Assembly: GCF_019343195.1 (NCBI RefSeq)
Contig: NZ_RPHB01000001.1
Location: 1-64,000 of the forward strand
Direction: 5' to 3'
DNA: 64,000 nt
Origin: Arthrospiribacter ruber
Lineage (GTDB): Bacteria > Bacteroidota > Bacteroidia > Cytophagales > Cyclobacteriaceae
Shown: positions 1 to 7,962 of the stretch, piece after piece
How positions within the stretch are numbered: position 1 is the first letter of the stretch
How the letters are laid out: each line of letters begins with the position of its first letter
Translations under genes and position numbers: made by a program
The notes under the pieces: model-generated
The model's database searches: none
The model's input: the letters and a program-made list of their open reading frames with translations, nothing else
Told to the model about the DNA's origin: nothing

Positions 1-51
1 GCCATATCTTCAGATGTATTTTATTCTGCAACCTTAAAATACAAAAAAGAA

Positions 52-93
52 AACCCCGAAAAAAGCTTAAAACAGCCGATTTCGGGGTTTTTG
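52..93. terminator. Hairpin terminator
   Basis: A 10-bp perfect stem (AACCCCGAAA at 52-61, TTTCGGGGTT at 80-89) with an 18-base loop is followed by T-rich sequence on both strands. It looks like a bidirectional intrinsic terminator. The gene it serves on the plus strand lies outside the window. Confidence 0.7.
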
Positions 94-185
94 TGTTATG
101 TTTTTGTTAATTATTTAATTGAATATCAGTTGGTTGTGCTTTTAACAAGAAGCCCTAATAAAAATAGATTGAATTCAAGATAAAT

Positions 186-212
186 AGGCTCCTAAAATAG
201 GGAGCCTTTTTT
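186..212 (+). terminator. Hairpin terminator
   Basis: Stem AGGCTCCTA / TAGGGAGCC(T) with a very short loop is followed directly by TTTTTT at 207-212. The T tract is on the plus strand, so it would end plus-strand transcription arriving from the left. It abuts the stop codon of the minus-strand lipoprotein gene. Confidence 0.65.
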
Positions 213-891
213 ATCTCGGAGCTCTTCGGATTTGGTTGAGGGTAACTTCCGGGCTGGAAACAATATTACTTCTATTCAATGCCCTATCCTGGATCTGTAC
301 ATCAATTCTGATGGTGTCATTCCTGAAAATAGACTGCCAGCCAAAAGAAAGCATAGCATATTGAAGGGAACCTTCTACTGGCTGACCTTGATTTCCGTTG
401 AAAATCCTTGGGAATCTACCATTGAATGTGGTAAAATACGGTGGATCTTGCCAGCGGAATTCAGTGAAGTTACCATTTCTCTTAATAAAAAACTTTACAA
501 AAATATTGTTGTGATTATCATTTTGGTCTACCCAGATGGTATCTCTCACAACCATGTTATTGACTATGGGATTGATTACCCAATCTAATGGGTTATATGG
601 GGGGGCTGTTGGAGGTCTGTTGGCAAAGGTGATAAGTTCACCACTGCTGTTTCTTCTGAAATCAACCGGCTGAAATGGTGGATCCACATCTGTAGGATTT
701 AAACCAAGGTCACCCTCCGCATCTCTGAAACCGATTTTAATGATAAGTGAATCAGATCCTGAGGAAGTGGAAAAAGCCATATCTTCAAACGAGATTTCAG
801 GTACGGATGGGAAGTTTTCCGGTGGTTGTACACAGGAAGCTATAAATGAAGCAATAAAGATTAAGTAAAGAAAGTTTTTTACACTGCTCAT
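211..891 (-). CDS. Lipoprotein of unknown function
   Basis: 226 residues. The N-terminus is a lipoprotein signal: a short charged start (MSSVKN), a hydrophobic stretch, then the lipobox IASC with Cys20 as the lipidation site. The mature part begins with PPENFP and contains DAEGDLGLN at about 58-66, an acidic loop seen in beta-sandwich-like secreted proteins of this phylum. The rest is rich in Asn, Phe and Thr and ends in RRAPR. I do not recognise a named family. It stands alone, divergent from the LuxE-like gene, and is probably anchored in the outer or inner membrane. That it is a lipoprotein is well supported by sequence; its role is unknown. Confidence 0.8.
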   Translation of the reverse strand: MSSVKNFLYLIFIASFIASCVQPPENFPSVPEISFEDMAFSTSSGSDSLIIKIGFRDAEGDLGLNPTDVDPPFQPVDFRRNSSGELITFANRPPTAPPYNPLDWVINPIVNNMVVRDTIWVDQNDNHNNIFVKFFIKRNGNFTEFRWQDPPYFTTFNGRFPRIFNGNQGQPVEGSLQYAMLSFGWQSIFRNDTIRIDVQIQDRALNRSNIVSSPEVTLNQIRRAPR

Positions 892-945
892 GCTGGCATA
901 AATTTACTGCCTCTCGGCTATGGAGTAAAATTGGGGAATTTTACA

Positions 946-1959
946 ATGACAAATTATAAAACGACGAAATATTTCAAAAGTTTTGAGCAGGATATACCTG
1001 ACATTGATCAAATTATTTTTGAAAATAAGGCCTTGGAGCTATTTAGGTTCCAAGCTGAGCATAATAAAGTGTACAGAGCCTACATTCAGGCAAGAGGCCT
1101 TGATGTGTCTCTAGTGGGAAAAATAGAAGAAATTCCATTTCTTCCGATACGATTTTTTAAAGATCATAAAGTGGTCTGTGGTGATCATCAAGATTTCAGT
1201 AATTATTATTCCAGCAGTGGTACTACTGGAATGATTACGAGTAGGCACTATTTCTGGTCGGAGGAGTTTTACCTTCAGCATTCTCTCACCTTGTTTCAAA
1301 AGGAATATGGGGATATCAGGGATTTTCATATCCTTGCTCTTTTACCTGCGTATTTGGAAAGAAAAGGAAGTTCATTGGTCAGTATGGCCCAATATTTTAT
1401 TGAGCAATCCAAGTCTCCATACTCCGGATTTTATTTGTACAACCAAAAGGATTTGGTGGAAACTTTAAAATTATTGAAGGGTAAAAAGGGTAAAATCCTT
1501 CTTCTTGGAGTCACTTTTGCTCTACTGGATTTGGCAGAAAGTACTCACGACCTGCCTGATATCCCTCAACTTATTGTGATGGAAACAGGAGGGATGAAAG
1601 GGAGGAGAAAGGAGATGGTCAGAGAGGAAGTACATGAGATTCTGAAGAAATTTTTTCAAAAAGAAAAAATCCATTCAGAATACGGTATGACAGAGTTGAT
1701 GTCCCAAGCTTACTCCAAGGGGGATGGGAAATATCTACTGCCTCCAACCATGAAAGTTCTACTTAGAGAGGTCAATGACCCTTTTGTTTATACAAAACGC
1801 AAACAAGGTGGCATCAATGTCATCGACCTGGCCAATTTTCACAGTTGTGCATTTATAGAAACTAAGGATCTTGGGAGGTTTGATGAAAATGGATACCTTG
1901 AAATCCTTGGAAGAATGGATAATTCGGAATTGAGAGGCTGTAATTTAATGGTGAATTAA
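946..1959 (+). CDS. LuxE-type acyl-protein synthetase family protein
   Basis: 337 residues from the ATG at 946; an upstream in-frame TTG at 931 would add five residues and is less likely. The family activates a carboxylic acid with ATP and passes the acyl group to a Cys. Visible family features are the YYSSSGTTG phosphate-binding loop (about residue 89-97), a METGGMKGRR segment (about 207-216), EYGMTEL (about 244-250), and a C-terminal LGRMD, all typical of ANL-type adenylating enzymes. In Bacteroidota such LuxE-like proteins occur apart from luciferase genes, often as stand-alone acyl transferases for unknown surface products. No lux genes are nearby, so bioluminescence is not implied. The family assignment is good; the substrate is unknown. 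Confidence 0.8.
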   Translation: MTNYKTTKYFKSFEQDIPDIDQIIFENKALELFRFQAEHNKVYRAYIQARGLDVSLVGKIEEIPFLPIRFFKDHKVVCGDHQDFSNYYSSSGTTGMITSRHYFWSEEFYLQHSLTLFQKEYGDIRDFHILALLPAYLERKGSSLVSMAQYFIEQSKSPYSGFYLYNQKDLVETLKLLKGKKGKILLLGVTFALLDLAESTHDLPDIPQLIVMETGGMKGRRKEMVREEVHEILKKFFQKEKIHSEYGMTELMSQAYSKGDGKYLLPPTMKVLLREVNDPFVYTKRKQGGINVIDLANFHSCAFIETKDLGRFDENGYLEILGRMDNSELRGCNLMVN

Positions 1960-2138
1960 ATTTGGTAATCCTTAAGGAAATAAACATATTTGACTCTACG
2001 TTTTAAAAACTGTTGTCAAACAGGTGAATAAATTTGGTAAGGTTTAAGTTGTTTTATTTAGACCAATAATCCTTCAGATAGAAAAAAGTAAGGAACCAAA
2101 AGTTGAGTTAAAAAGGTGATAAATTAAATGATATACTG

Positions 2139-2258
2139 ATGAAAAGAATAGCAATTGTAGTGATGGCTTTGGGGATATTGGCCCTGAGTTCCTGTGCAGC
2201 TAGCAGACCATGTCCGGCTTATGCAAAAGCTGTAGATAGCAAAGAAATCAAAGGTTAA
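2139..2258 (+). CDS. 39-residue small lipoprotein
   Basis: A short ORF, ATG at 2139 to TAA at 2256. The product starts MKRIAIVVMALGILALSSC, a complete lipoprotein signal with lipobox LSSC (Cys19). The mature peptide is only about 21 residues and contains SRPCPAYAKAVD, so a second Cys sits six residues after the lipidated one. It is followed within two bases by a strong hairpin terminator, which supports it as a real transcription unit. I recall similar tiny lipoproteins with a CPAY motif in Bacteroidota, but cannot check that here. Function unknown. Confidence 0.65.
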   Translation: MKRIAIVVMALGILALSSCAASRPCPAYAKAVDSKEIKG

Positions 2259-2296
2259 AAAATATGCTGACCATCAATAGTCAGCATATTTTTTTA
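2257..2296. terminator. Bidirectional terminator between convergent genes
   Basis: Stem AAAATATGCTGAC (about 2259-2271) pairs with GTCAGCATATTTT (2280-2292), 8-base loop, then a run of T. It ends the small lipoprotein gene on plus. Its left half overlaps the last codons (KKYADY-stop) of the minus-strand response regulator. Confidence 0.75.
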
Positions 2297-3431
2297 TGTC
2301 TTCCAGGCTGATCGTTTTTTCGCCTAAAATCACCAAACGCTCCACAACATTTCTCAATTCCCTGATATTTCCGGTCCATGGAAACTTCTGAAGTTCTTTG
2401 ATGGCTTCTTTTGAGATGTCCTTTTTCGCGGTGCCATATTCCTTGGCAATATCATCCAAAAACTTCTCTACCAATAGAGGTATGTCTTCACTTCTGTCTT
2501 TTAGTGCTGGAACTTGGATTAGAATTACGCTCAACCTGTGATAAAGGTCTTCCCTGAAATTGCCCTCTTCAATTTCCTTTTTCAGGTCTTTATTGGTTGC
2601 TGCCAAAACCCTTACATCCACTTTGATATCTTTGTCACCACCTACACGGGTGATCTTGTGTTCCTGAAGAGCCCGGAGTACTTTTGATTGAGCAGAAAGA
2701 CTCATGTCCCCGATTTCATCCAAAAAGAGGGTTCCGCTGTTGGCCTGTTCAAATTTACCGACCCTCTGCTTTACAGCAGAGGTAAAAGACCCTTTTTCAT
2801 GCCCGAAAAGTTCACTTTCTATCAGTTCGGCAGGAATGGCCGCACAATTGACTGCGATGAATGGCTCATTGGAACGGTTACTTTTTTTATGCAGCCAATG
2901 GGCCACGAGCTCTTTCCCTGTCCCGTTTGGCCCTGTGATCAAGACGCGTGCATCAGTGGGTGCTACCTTTTCTATGGTGTCTTTCACATGAAGTATGGCG
3001 GGGGATTCACCTACCATATCCAATTTTTTGGATAGTTTCTTTTTGAGGACTTTGGTCTCGGATACCAGGTTTTTTTTGTCCAGCGCATTGCGGACCGTAA
3101 GGAGAAGTCTGTTGAGATCCGGTGGCTTGGGAACAAAATCAAAAGCACCCTTTTTGGTAGCCTCCACCGCGGTTTCTATAGAACCATGTGCAGAAATCAT
3201 AATGAATTGGGGCTGCTTATCCAGTTGGGACGCTTGTTCCAAAACTTCCAGCCCGTCCATTTTGGGCATCTTGATGTCGCAAAGAACCAAGTCAAAATCT
3301 TCCTCCTGAAGCATTTTCAAACCTTCCTCTCCGTCTTGGGCCTCGGAAATTTTATAGTTTTCATATTCCAGAATTTCTTTGAGCGTTGCTCTTATGACTT
3401 TTTCGTCGTCAATAATGAGGATCTTTGACAT
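2274..3431 (-). CDS. Response regulator with sigma-54 AAA+ domain, no DNA-binding domain
   Basis: 385 residues. Residues 1-115 are a receiver domain: acidic pair D8/D9, phospho-acceptor D52 in LCDIKMP, and Lys in FVPKP at about 102. A linker precedes an NtrC-type AAA+ domain: Walker A GPNGTGKE at 167-174, a sigma-54 contact loop reading GSFTSA at 214-219 instead of GAFTGA, and Walker B LFLDEI at 235-240. The protein stops soon after the AAA+ C-terminal subdomain (WTGNIRELRNVVERLVI...). The Fis-type helix-turn-helix usual in full-length NtrC proteins is absent. It probably activates or modulates sigma-54 RNA polymerase in response to a kinase not present in this window. Ending this way may be the normal form in Cytophagales (recollection, unchecked). 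Confidence 0.9.
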   Translation of the reverse strand: MSKILIIDDEKVIRATLKEILEYENYKISEAQDGEEGLKMLQEEDFDLVLCDIKMPKMDGLEVLEQASQLDKQPQFIMISAHGSIETAVEATKKGAFDFVPKPPDLNRLLLTVRNALDKKNLVSETKVLKKKLSKKLDMVGESPAILHVKDTIEKVAPTDARVLITGPNGTGKELVAHWLHKKSNRSNEPFIAVNCAAIPAELIESELFGHEKGSFTSAVKQRVGKFEQANSGTLFLDEIGDMSLSAQSKVLRALQEHKITRVGGDKDIKVDVRVLAATNKDLKKEIEEGNFREDLYHRLSVILIQVPALKDRSEDIPLLVEKFLDDIAKEYGTAKKDISKEAIKELQKFPWTGNIRELRNVVERLVILGEKTISLEDIKKYADY

Positions 3432-3451
3432 AGTTGTATTTTGATTTTATT

Positions 3452-3865
3452 AAAAGGTGCAAGCCTATAAGCCGGGTTCTGTTCCTCTTCCCAATCGGAA
3501 GATTCACTTGTCATTTATCTAGTCCCGGTTTCACAACCGGGATCCATCGACCTACCCATCCCGCAGAAAGACGAGCAGCCTTTTTCGAAACTGAATCCGA
3601 TGCGGGACCTATTTGGTCTTTCAACCCATAAGGTTTGCCATGCGTCCGCTGTCACCAGCTGACCGGTGGGCTCTTACCCCACCTTTTCACCCTTACCCCG
3701 ATCAGATCGGGGCGGTATATTTTCTGTGGCACTATCTGTAACCGGACCGTCTCCAATCCGGCTCCTTCCCGTTAGGAAGTATGGCGCTCTATGTTGCCCG
3801 GACTTTCCTCCCTCCCGTCCCGATTGGTATCGGGACGGGACAGCGACAAGTCAGCTTGCACTTTG
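3452..3865 (-). ncRNA. rnpB: RNase P RNA, bacterial type A
   Basis: The minus strand carries the conserved cores of RNase P RNA, the ribozyme that matures tRNA 5' ends. Seen here: GAGGAAAGTCCGGGC near the 5' end (complement of about 3794-3808), the central block with GGGTAAGGGTGAAAAGGTG and AAGAGCCCACCGG, and the 3' end AGAACCCGGCTTATAGGC. The first helix is visible as GTGCAAGC near 3861 pairing with GCTTGCAC near 3464, which sets the ends within a few bases. Two peripheral hairpins are tipped by long GC palindromes, at 3813-3840 and 3696-3712. No protein ORF in this stretch is real. Confidence 0.95.
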
Positions 3866-4007
3866 CAAATTAAAGGAAATTCAAACAATCCTTTACGATT
3901 TTTTATTTCCTAATAGTTCATTTACCATAATCGAACCATATTATCATAGGGGTTATCTATCGCTTCAATTTTCCTATTAAAATTAAGCATGAAAACTTTT
4001 TTGCCTT

Positions 4008-4067
4008 ATTTGGATTAAGTTTAAATAACAAATACATTTGCAATGTTAATTTATATTAAATCTAAAT
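4008..4067 (+). promoter_or_regulatory. Promoter with two candidate iron/metal repressor boxes
   Basis: A Bacteroidota promoter can be read as TTTG at 4009-4012 and TACATTTG at 4033-4040, 20 bases apart. Two related 19-base imperfect palindromes flank it at 4008-4026 (ATTTGGATTAAGTTTAAAT) and 4049-4067 (ATTTATATTAAATCTAAAT); they share 15 of 19 bases. Both fit TTTAGATT-A-AATCTAAA, which resembles DtxR/MntR-type operators. The first box covers the -33 element and the second lies just downstream of the start site, a good layout for repression of the TonB receptor. The regulator identity is inference. Confidence 0.55.
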
Positions 4068-4081
4068 AGAACTTAGCTTAG

Positions 4082-6511
4082 ATGTTAAACAAAGGTTTAC
4101 TGAGGATTTTCGTAATTCTCTTTTTATTCGCTACCGTATCACCCGTATTTTCAAATGAATATTCTGATGAAAAAGCCTTGGTTATAACCGGGAAAGTCAC
4201 AACGACTGAAGGTGAAATTATCCCTTTTGCCAATATATTGGTGCTTGGTACAGTTAAGGGAACCTACACTAATATTGATGGATCTTTTGAAATTTATGAT
4301 TTACCTGATGGGAATTATACATTAAAAGTTTCTGCGGTAGGTTACAAAACATTTACAAGAGAAGTTGTCGTCCGAGGAGGGCAAATGAGTGAAGTCAATC
4401 TGGTTTTTGAAGAGACAGGAGTGGAAATGCCTCAGATCGATATCATTGCCAATAAGGATAGGGTTTTTAGCCGTGTACCGGGTTCTGTTACATTTATTGA
4501 TAAAAGAGAAATACAGACTGTCAATCCTTTAAGTGGTAATGAAGTCTTAAGGCGGTCTCCAGGGGTACATGTAGTAGATGAAGAAGGACTAGGTATGAGG
4601 GTCAATATTGGTATAAGAGGTTTGGACCCAGATAGAAGCCGAAGTGTGTTGGTGATGGAAGATGGGGTCCCTGTAGCACTTTCTCCTTATGGAGAGCCTG
4701 AAATGTATTATACTCCAGCAATGGACAGGATGGCCGGAGTAGAGATACTAAAGGGCTCCGGGCAGATTTTGTTTGGACCCCAGACCATTGGTGGTGTGGT
4801 CAATTACATCACAGCTAACCCGCCCCAGGAAGAAGAAGGATCTATTTATGTACAAGGAGGTCAGGGGGGATTCTTTTCTGGATTGGTCAACTATGGGAAT
4901 ACCTTTGGAAATACCGGTATTCAGGCAAACCTTCTTAGGAAAACGGCCAATAATGTCGGACCAACGGAATTTGACATCACCGACTTCAACACCAAATTTT
5001 TATTTAACCTGAATGACAAATCCGAGTTAGGTGTGAAACTTGGAGTATACAATGAGGTATCAAACTCAACTTACATCGGTATCAATCAGGTAATGTTTGA
5101 TAGAGGAGGGGAGGATTTTACAAGACTTGCCCCTGATGATCAGCTTGATGTGCGTAGATATTCATTGAGCTTTAGCCATAAGTATAGATTCAATAAAAAT
5201 GTGAGATTGAGAACAATTGCTTATGGGTACACCACTACCAGAAATTGGAGCCGACAAGATTTTCAGATTAACAATGAAAATACGCCTCCCGCCAATTGGA
5301 CAGGAGTGGTCTGGGGTGACAGAGAAGTGCCAGGTGGAGCCATTTTCATGAGAGATGGTACCGGTAATAGAAACAGGCAGTTTGAAGTGGCTGGTGTAGA
5401 ACCCAGATTGGAGATTGATCATAAGCTTTTTAATACACGAAATGAATTGATCGTAGGTACTAGGTTGTTGTACGAGCGGGCATTTGAACAAAGAGTGAAC
5501 GGGACCAAAGCAGGAGTAAAAAGCGGTAACCTGGTAGAAGATGAGGTCAGAACAGGTCATGCTTTGGCTGCTTACGTTCAAAACAAAATGATGATAACCT
5601 CAAAGTTCGACTTCAATGCTGGAGTAAGATTTGAAAGTTTTGATTATGAGAGAGACATTCGAAGAAGAAATTTTCCAGGAGTTGGTGTAAGAGATACTAC
5701 TTTAATAGCTGATAATGTCATAAATGAAATTATCCCTGGTGCAGGGTTCAACTATAGACCAGTCAATGTCCTCAATATATTTGGAGGTGTGCATAAGGGA
5801 TATGCTCCGCCTAGAACCAAAGATGCTATTACAGCTTTAGGGGATGTGTTGGACCTGGAAGCTGAATCAAGTGTGAATTACGAACTTGGATTTAGGACAG
5901 AGCCTACCAAATGGCTTTTTGTAGAAGCTACAGGATTTGTAATGAACTTTAGCAATCAAGTAATTCCGGTAGCTGAGTCAGCCGGTGGGATAGGATTTGG
6001 CTTGGTCAATGGTGGGGCCACTTTAAATAGAGGTGTTGAAACTGCGGTCGTCATGGATTTAAGTAATTTGATGGGAATGAGTAGGGTGAGTCTTACCTAT
6101 GATGTAAATGCTACTTTCCTTCGTGCCACTTATTCAGAAGACAGGTTTATCAATGGTGTCAATATCAATGGCAATAGGACTCCATACGCGCCTAACTGGT
6201 TTATAAATTCCGCTTTGACTTTAAGGACCGAAGCAGGTTTTGGATTGAGATTGGTGGGTAATTTTGTAGGGGAGCAGTTTGGTGATGAGCTTAATACTGT
6301 GGAGCCAAGTGCAGACGGAAGAATCGGTTTGGTTCCTGGTTATAGGTTGTTTGATGCTGTATTCAGTTATGAGGTGGAAAAATGGAATTCCCGTTTCAAT
6401 CTTAGCATCAAAAACCTAACAGATGAAAGGTATATTGCCACTAGAAGGCCTCAGGGAATCAGAGTAGGAATACCAAGATTTATTACTGCTGGTTACGAAT
6501 TCAGATTTTAA
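4082..6511 (+). CDS. TonB-dependent outer membrane receptor, FecA-like
   Basis: 809 residues. A signal peptide (to about 24, ending in VFSNE) is followed by a carboxypeptidase-regulatory-like domain at about 33-115 ([19 protein letters not shown] ... [19 protein letters not shown]). The plug domain runs about 120-235, with [21 protein letters not shown] and an [15 protein letters not shown] segment. The 22-strand barrel fills the rest and ends in an aromatic residue (GYEFRF), as needed for BAM insertion. The plug wording resembles ferric-dicitrate receptor FecA more than SusC. It most likely imports a ferric chelate with TonB-ExbBD energy. No FecIR-type regulators or ABC importer genes lie beside it, so the ligand is a guess. 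The two boxes upstream suggest iron or metal control. Confidence 0.9.
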   Translation: MLNKGLLRIFVILFLFATVSPVFSNEYSDEKALVITGKVTTTEGEIIPFANILVLGTVKGTYTNIDGSFEIYDLPDGNYTLKVSAVGYKTFTREVVVRGGQMSEVNLVFEETGVEMPQIDIIANKDRVFSRVPGSVTFIDKREIQTVNPLSGNEVLRRSPGVHVVDEEGLGMRVNIGIRGLDPDRSRSVLVMEDGVPVALSPYGEPEMYYTPAMDRMAGVEILKGSGQILFGPQTIGGVVNYITANPPQEEEGSIYVQGGQGGFFSGLVNYGNTFGNTGIQANLLRKTANNVGPTEFDITDFNTKFLFNLNDKSELGVKLGVYNEVSNSTYIGINQVMFDRGGEDFTRLAPDDQLDVRRYSLSFSHKYRFNKNVRLRTIAYGYTTTRNWSRQDFQINNENTPPANWTGVVWGDREVPGGAIFMRDGTGNRNRQFEVAGVEPRLEIDHKLFNTRNELIVGTRLLYERAFEQRVNGTKAGVKSGNLVEDEVRTGHALAAYVQNKMMITSKFDFNAGVRFESFDYERDIRRRNFPGVGVRDTTLIADNVINEIIPGAGFNYRPVNVLNIFGGVHKGYAPPRTKDAITALGDVLDLEAESSVNYELGFRTEPTKWLFVEATGFVMNFSNQVIPVAESAGGIGFGLVNGGATLNRGVETAVVMDLSNLMGMSRVSLTYDVNATFLRATYSEDRFINGVNINGNRTPYAPNWFINSALTLRTEAGFGLRLVGNFVGEQFGDELNTVEPSADGRIGLVPGYRLFDAVFSYEVEKWNSRFNLSIKNLTDERYIATRRPQGIRVGIPRFITAGYEFRF

Positions 6512-6601
6512 AAAAAAAATAAAATATTTTATAAACAAAAAACAACACCCCATGTTATGTATAGGAAGGCTTTAATAAGCTTTTCTTCATAGTGCTGGGT
6601 T

Positions 6602-6638
6602 GAGCCGTTCCGAGTAATCGGAACGGTTCTTTTTTTTA
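6602..6638 (+). terminator. Terminator of the TonB receptor gene
   Basis: An 11-bp stem (AGCCGTTCCGA at 6603-6613, TCGGAACGGTT at 6618-6628) with a GTAA loop is followed by T8 or more. It ends the receptor transcript 90 bases after its stop codon. Confidence 0.85.
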
Positions 6639-6665
6639 TATTCATGAAAAAAGATTCGGTCCCAA

Positions 6666-7139
6666 ATGAAAAATAAAAGATATAAAAAGTACAAGCGCTT
6701 GATCAGACTCCTCAATATTTATCCACCTTATCTTTTTGCAGGAATCAGGGTGGTAGATTACAATGATGCATTCACCTATTTCAAAGTAAAGCTTAAGCTG
6801 ACATGGTACAACCGCAATTTGGTTGGGACTGCTTTTGGAGGTTCTCTCTATTCCATGTGTGATCCATTTTATATGTTTATTCTAATGATCAATTTGGGTG
6901 AAAATTACATTGTTTGGGACAAGACCGCTTCGATTGATTTTGTAAAACCTGGAAAAGGGACCGTTTTTGCCGAATTTTCAATCAATACTGATGAAATTGA
7001 AAATATCAAAAAAGAAGTCGATTTGCTTGGGAAAAAAGTGTTTGAATTTCCTTGTGTGGTAAGGGACAAAAGAGGAGAAGTAATTGCCCGATTGACAAAG
7101 GGAGTGTATGTCAGGAGAAAAAATAGCTTGTCAAGCTAA
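6666..7139 (+). CDS. DUF4442 hotdog-fold protein
   Basis: 157 residues, no signal peptide. The central segment GTAFGGSLYSMCDPFYMFILM followed by DFVKPGKGTVFAEF fits the DUF4442 branch of the hotdog-fold thioesterase superfamily (YiiD-like), in which this helix lines the acyl-CoA pocket. The length is normal for a single hotdog domain. It may hydrolyse or bind an acyl-CoA, but the substrate is unknown. It lies 28 bases after the receptor terminator and 55 bases before the DUF3109 gene in the same orientation, so the two may be co-transcribed. Confidence 0.8.
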   Translation: MKNKRYKKYKRLIRLLNIYPPYLFAGIRVVDYNDAFTYFKVKLKLTWYNRNLVGTAFGGSLYSMCDPFYMFILMINLGENYIVWDKTASIDFVKPGKGTVFAEFSINTDEIENIKKEVDLLGKKVFEFPCVVRDKRGEVIARLTKGVYVRRKNSLSS

Positions 7140-7194
7140 GTGAAAAAATAGCTTTACCTTTGTGAAGACGAGTTTTAGGAATAAGAAAATAGCT

Positions 7195-7758
7195 ATGATT
7201 TTAGTAGGCAATGCAGTTATAAGTGATGATATAAAGGAACAGTTTTTCGTCTGTGACCTGGAAAAATGTAAAGGGGCATGTTGTGTAGAAGGAGATGCAG
7301 GTGCTCCTCTCGAGGATGAGGAAACCAAAATCATAGAGGAATTATATCCCATTGTCAAAGATTACATTACTGAGGAAGGCCGCAAAGTGATCGAGCAGCA
7401 GGGAACATGGGTAATCGACAAGGATGGGGATAAAGGTACACCGACTATTGGGGACAATAGGGAGTGCGCTTATGCTCTCTATGATGAAAAAGGGATTTTG
7501 AAATGTGGTATTGAAGAAGCTTATCTGGACGGAAAGATTCAGTGGAAAAAACCTATTTCTTGCCACATGTATCCCATCCGAATTACCAAATATGATCAGT
7601 TTGAAGCCTTGAACTATGACAGGTGGCACATTTGCAGTCCTGCTTGTAGCCTGGGGCAGACCTTAGGAGTGCCGGTTTATAAGTTTTTGAAAGATGCATT
7701 GATCAGAAGATACGGAGAAGCTTGGTATCAGGAGCTCTGCAATGAAATTGAAGGTTAA
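7195..7758 (+). CDS. DUF3109 family cysteine-rich protein
   Basis: 187 residues from the ATG at 7195; the longer frame starting at GTG 7162 would add 11 residues, but family members begin like [13 protein letters not shown]. Cys-rich signatures: [19 protein letters not shown] near the start, then [21 protein letters not shown] and WHICSPAC. This pattern matches DUF3109, a conserved Bacteroidota family related to YkgJ-type proteins thought to bind zinc or an iron-sulfur cluster. No enzymatic role is established. Cytosolic. Confidence 0.85.
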   Translation: MILVGNAVISDDIKEQFFVCDLEKCKGACCVEGDAGAPLEDEETKIIEELYPIVKDYITEEGRKVIEQQGTWVIDKDGDKGTPTIGDNRECAYALYDEKGILKCGIEEAYLDGKIQWKKPISCHMYPIRITKYDQFEALNYDRWHICSPACSLGQTLGVPVYKFLKDALIRRYGEAWYQELCNEIEG

Positions 7759-7962
7759 AAAAATGAGGCTGTCTTATAAGTCAATGCTTTAAAAAATCAC
7801 CAAAATTTTATTTGGTTTGAAATCAGTGAAACTTTGTGTCTTAGAGTCTTCGTGGCATTTTTAGCCACAAAGCCACTAAGTTACAAAGGAATTGACTCTT
7901 GAACAGAATTTTGTTTGGCTAATAAAGCTTAAGATCAAATTATGATACAGCCTCATTTTTTT
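7757..7962. repeat. MITE-like element with terminal inverted repeats
   Basis: The 200-base gap between convergent genes is bounded by inverted repeats AAAAAATGAGGCTGT (about 7758-7772) and ACAGCCTCATTTTTT (7947-7961). Inside is a second, imperfect palindrome at about 7834-7891: TTTGTGTCTTAGAGTCTTC ... CACTAAGTTACAAAG. There is no ORF of note. The GAGGCTGTCT end resembles insertion-sequence ends I recall from this phylum (unchecked). The right arm overlaps the stop codon of the nagX-like gene, and the hairpin may also terminate transcription. Confidence 0.5.

Noticed and set aside
946-1959. Bioluminescence operon
   Set aside because: Only the LuxE-like protein is present; no luxC, luxD, luxA or luxB in the window.
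3434-3980. Two plus-strand frames of 65 and 104 codons
   Set aside because: They are complementary to RNase P RNA and its 5' flank.
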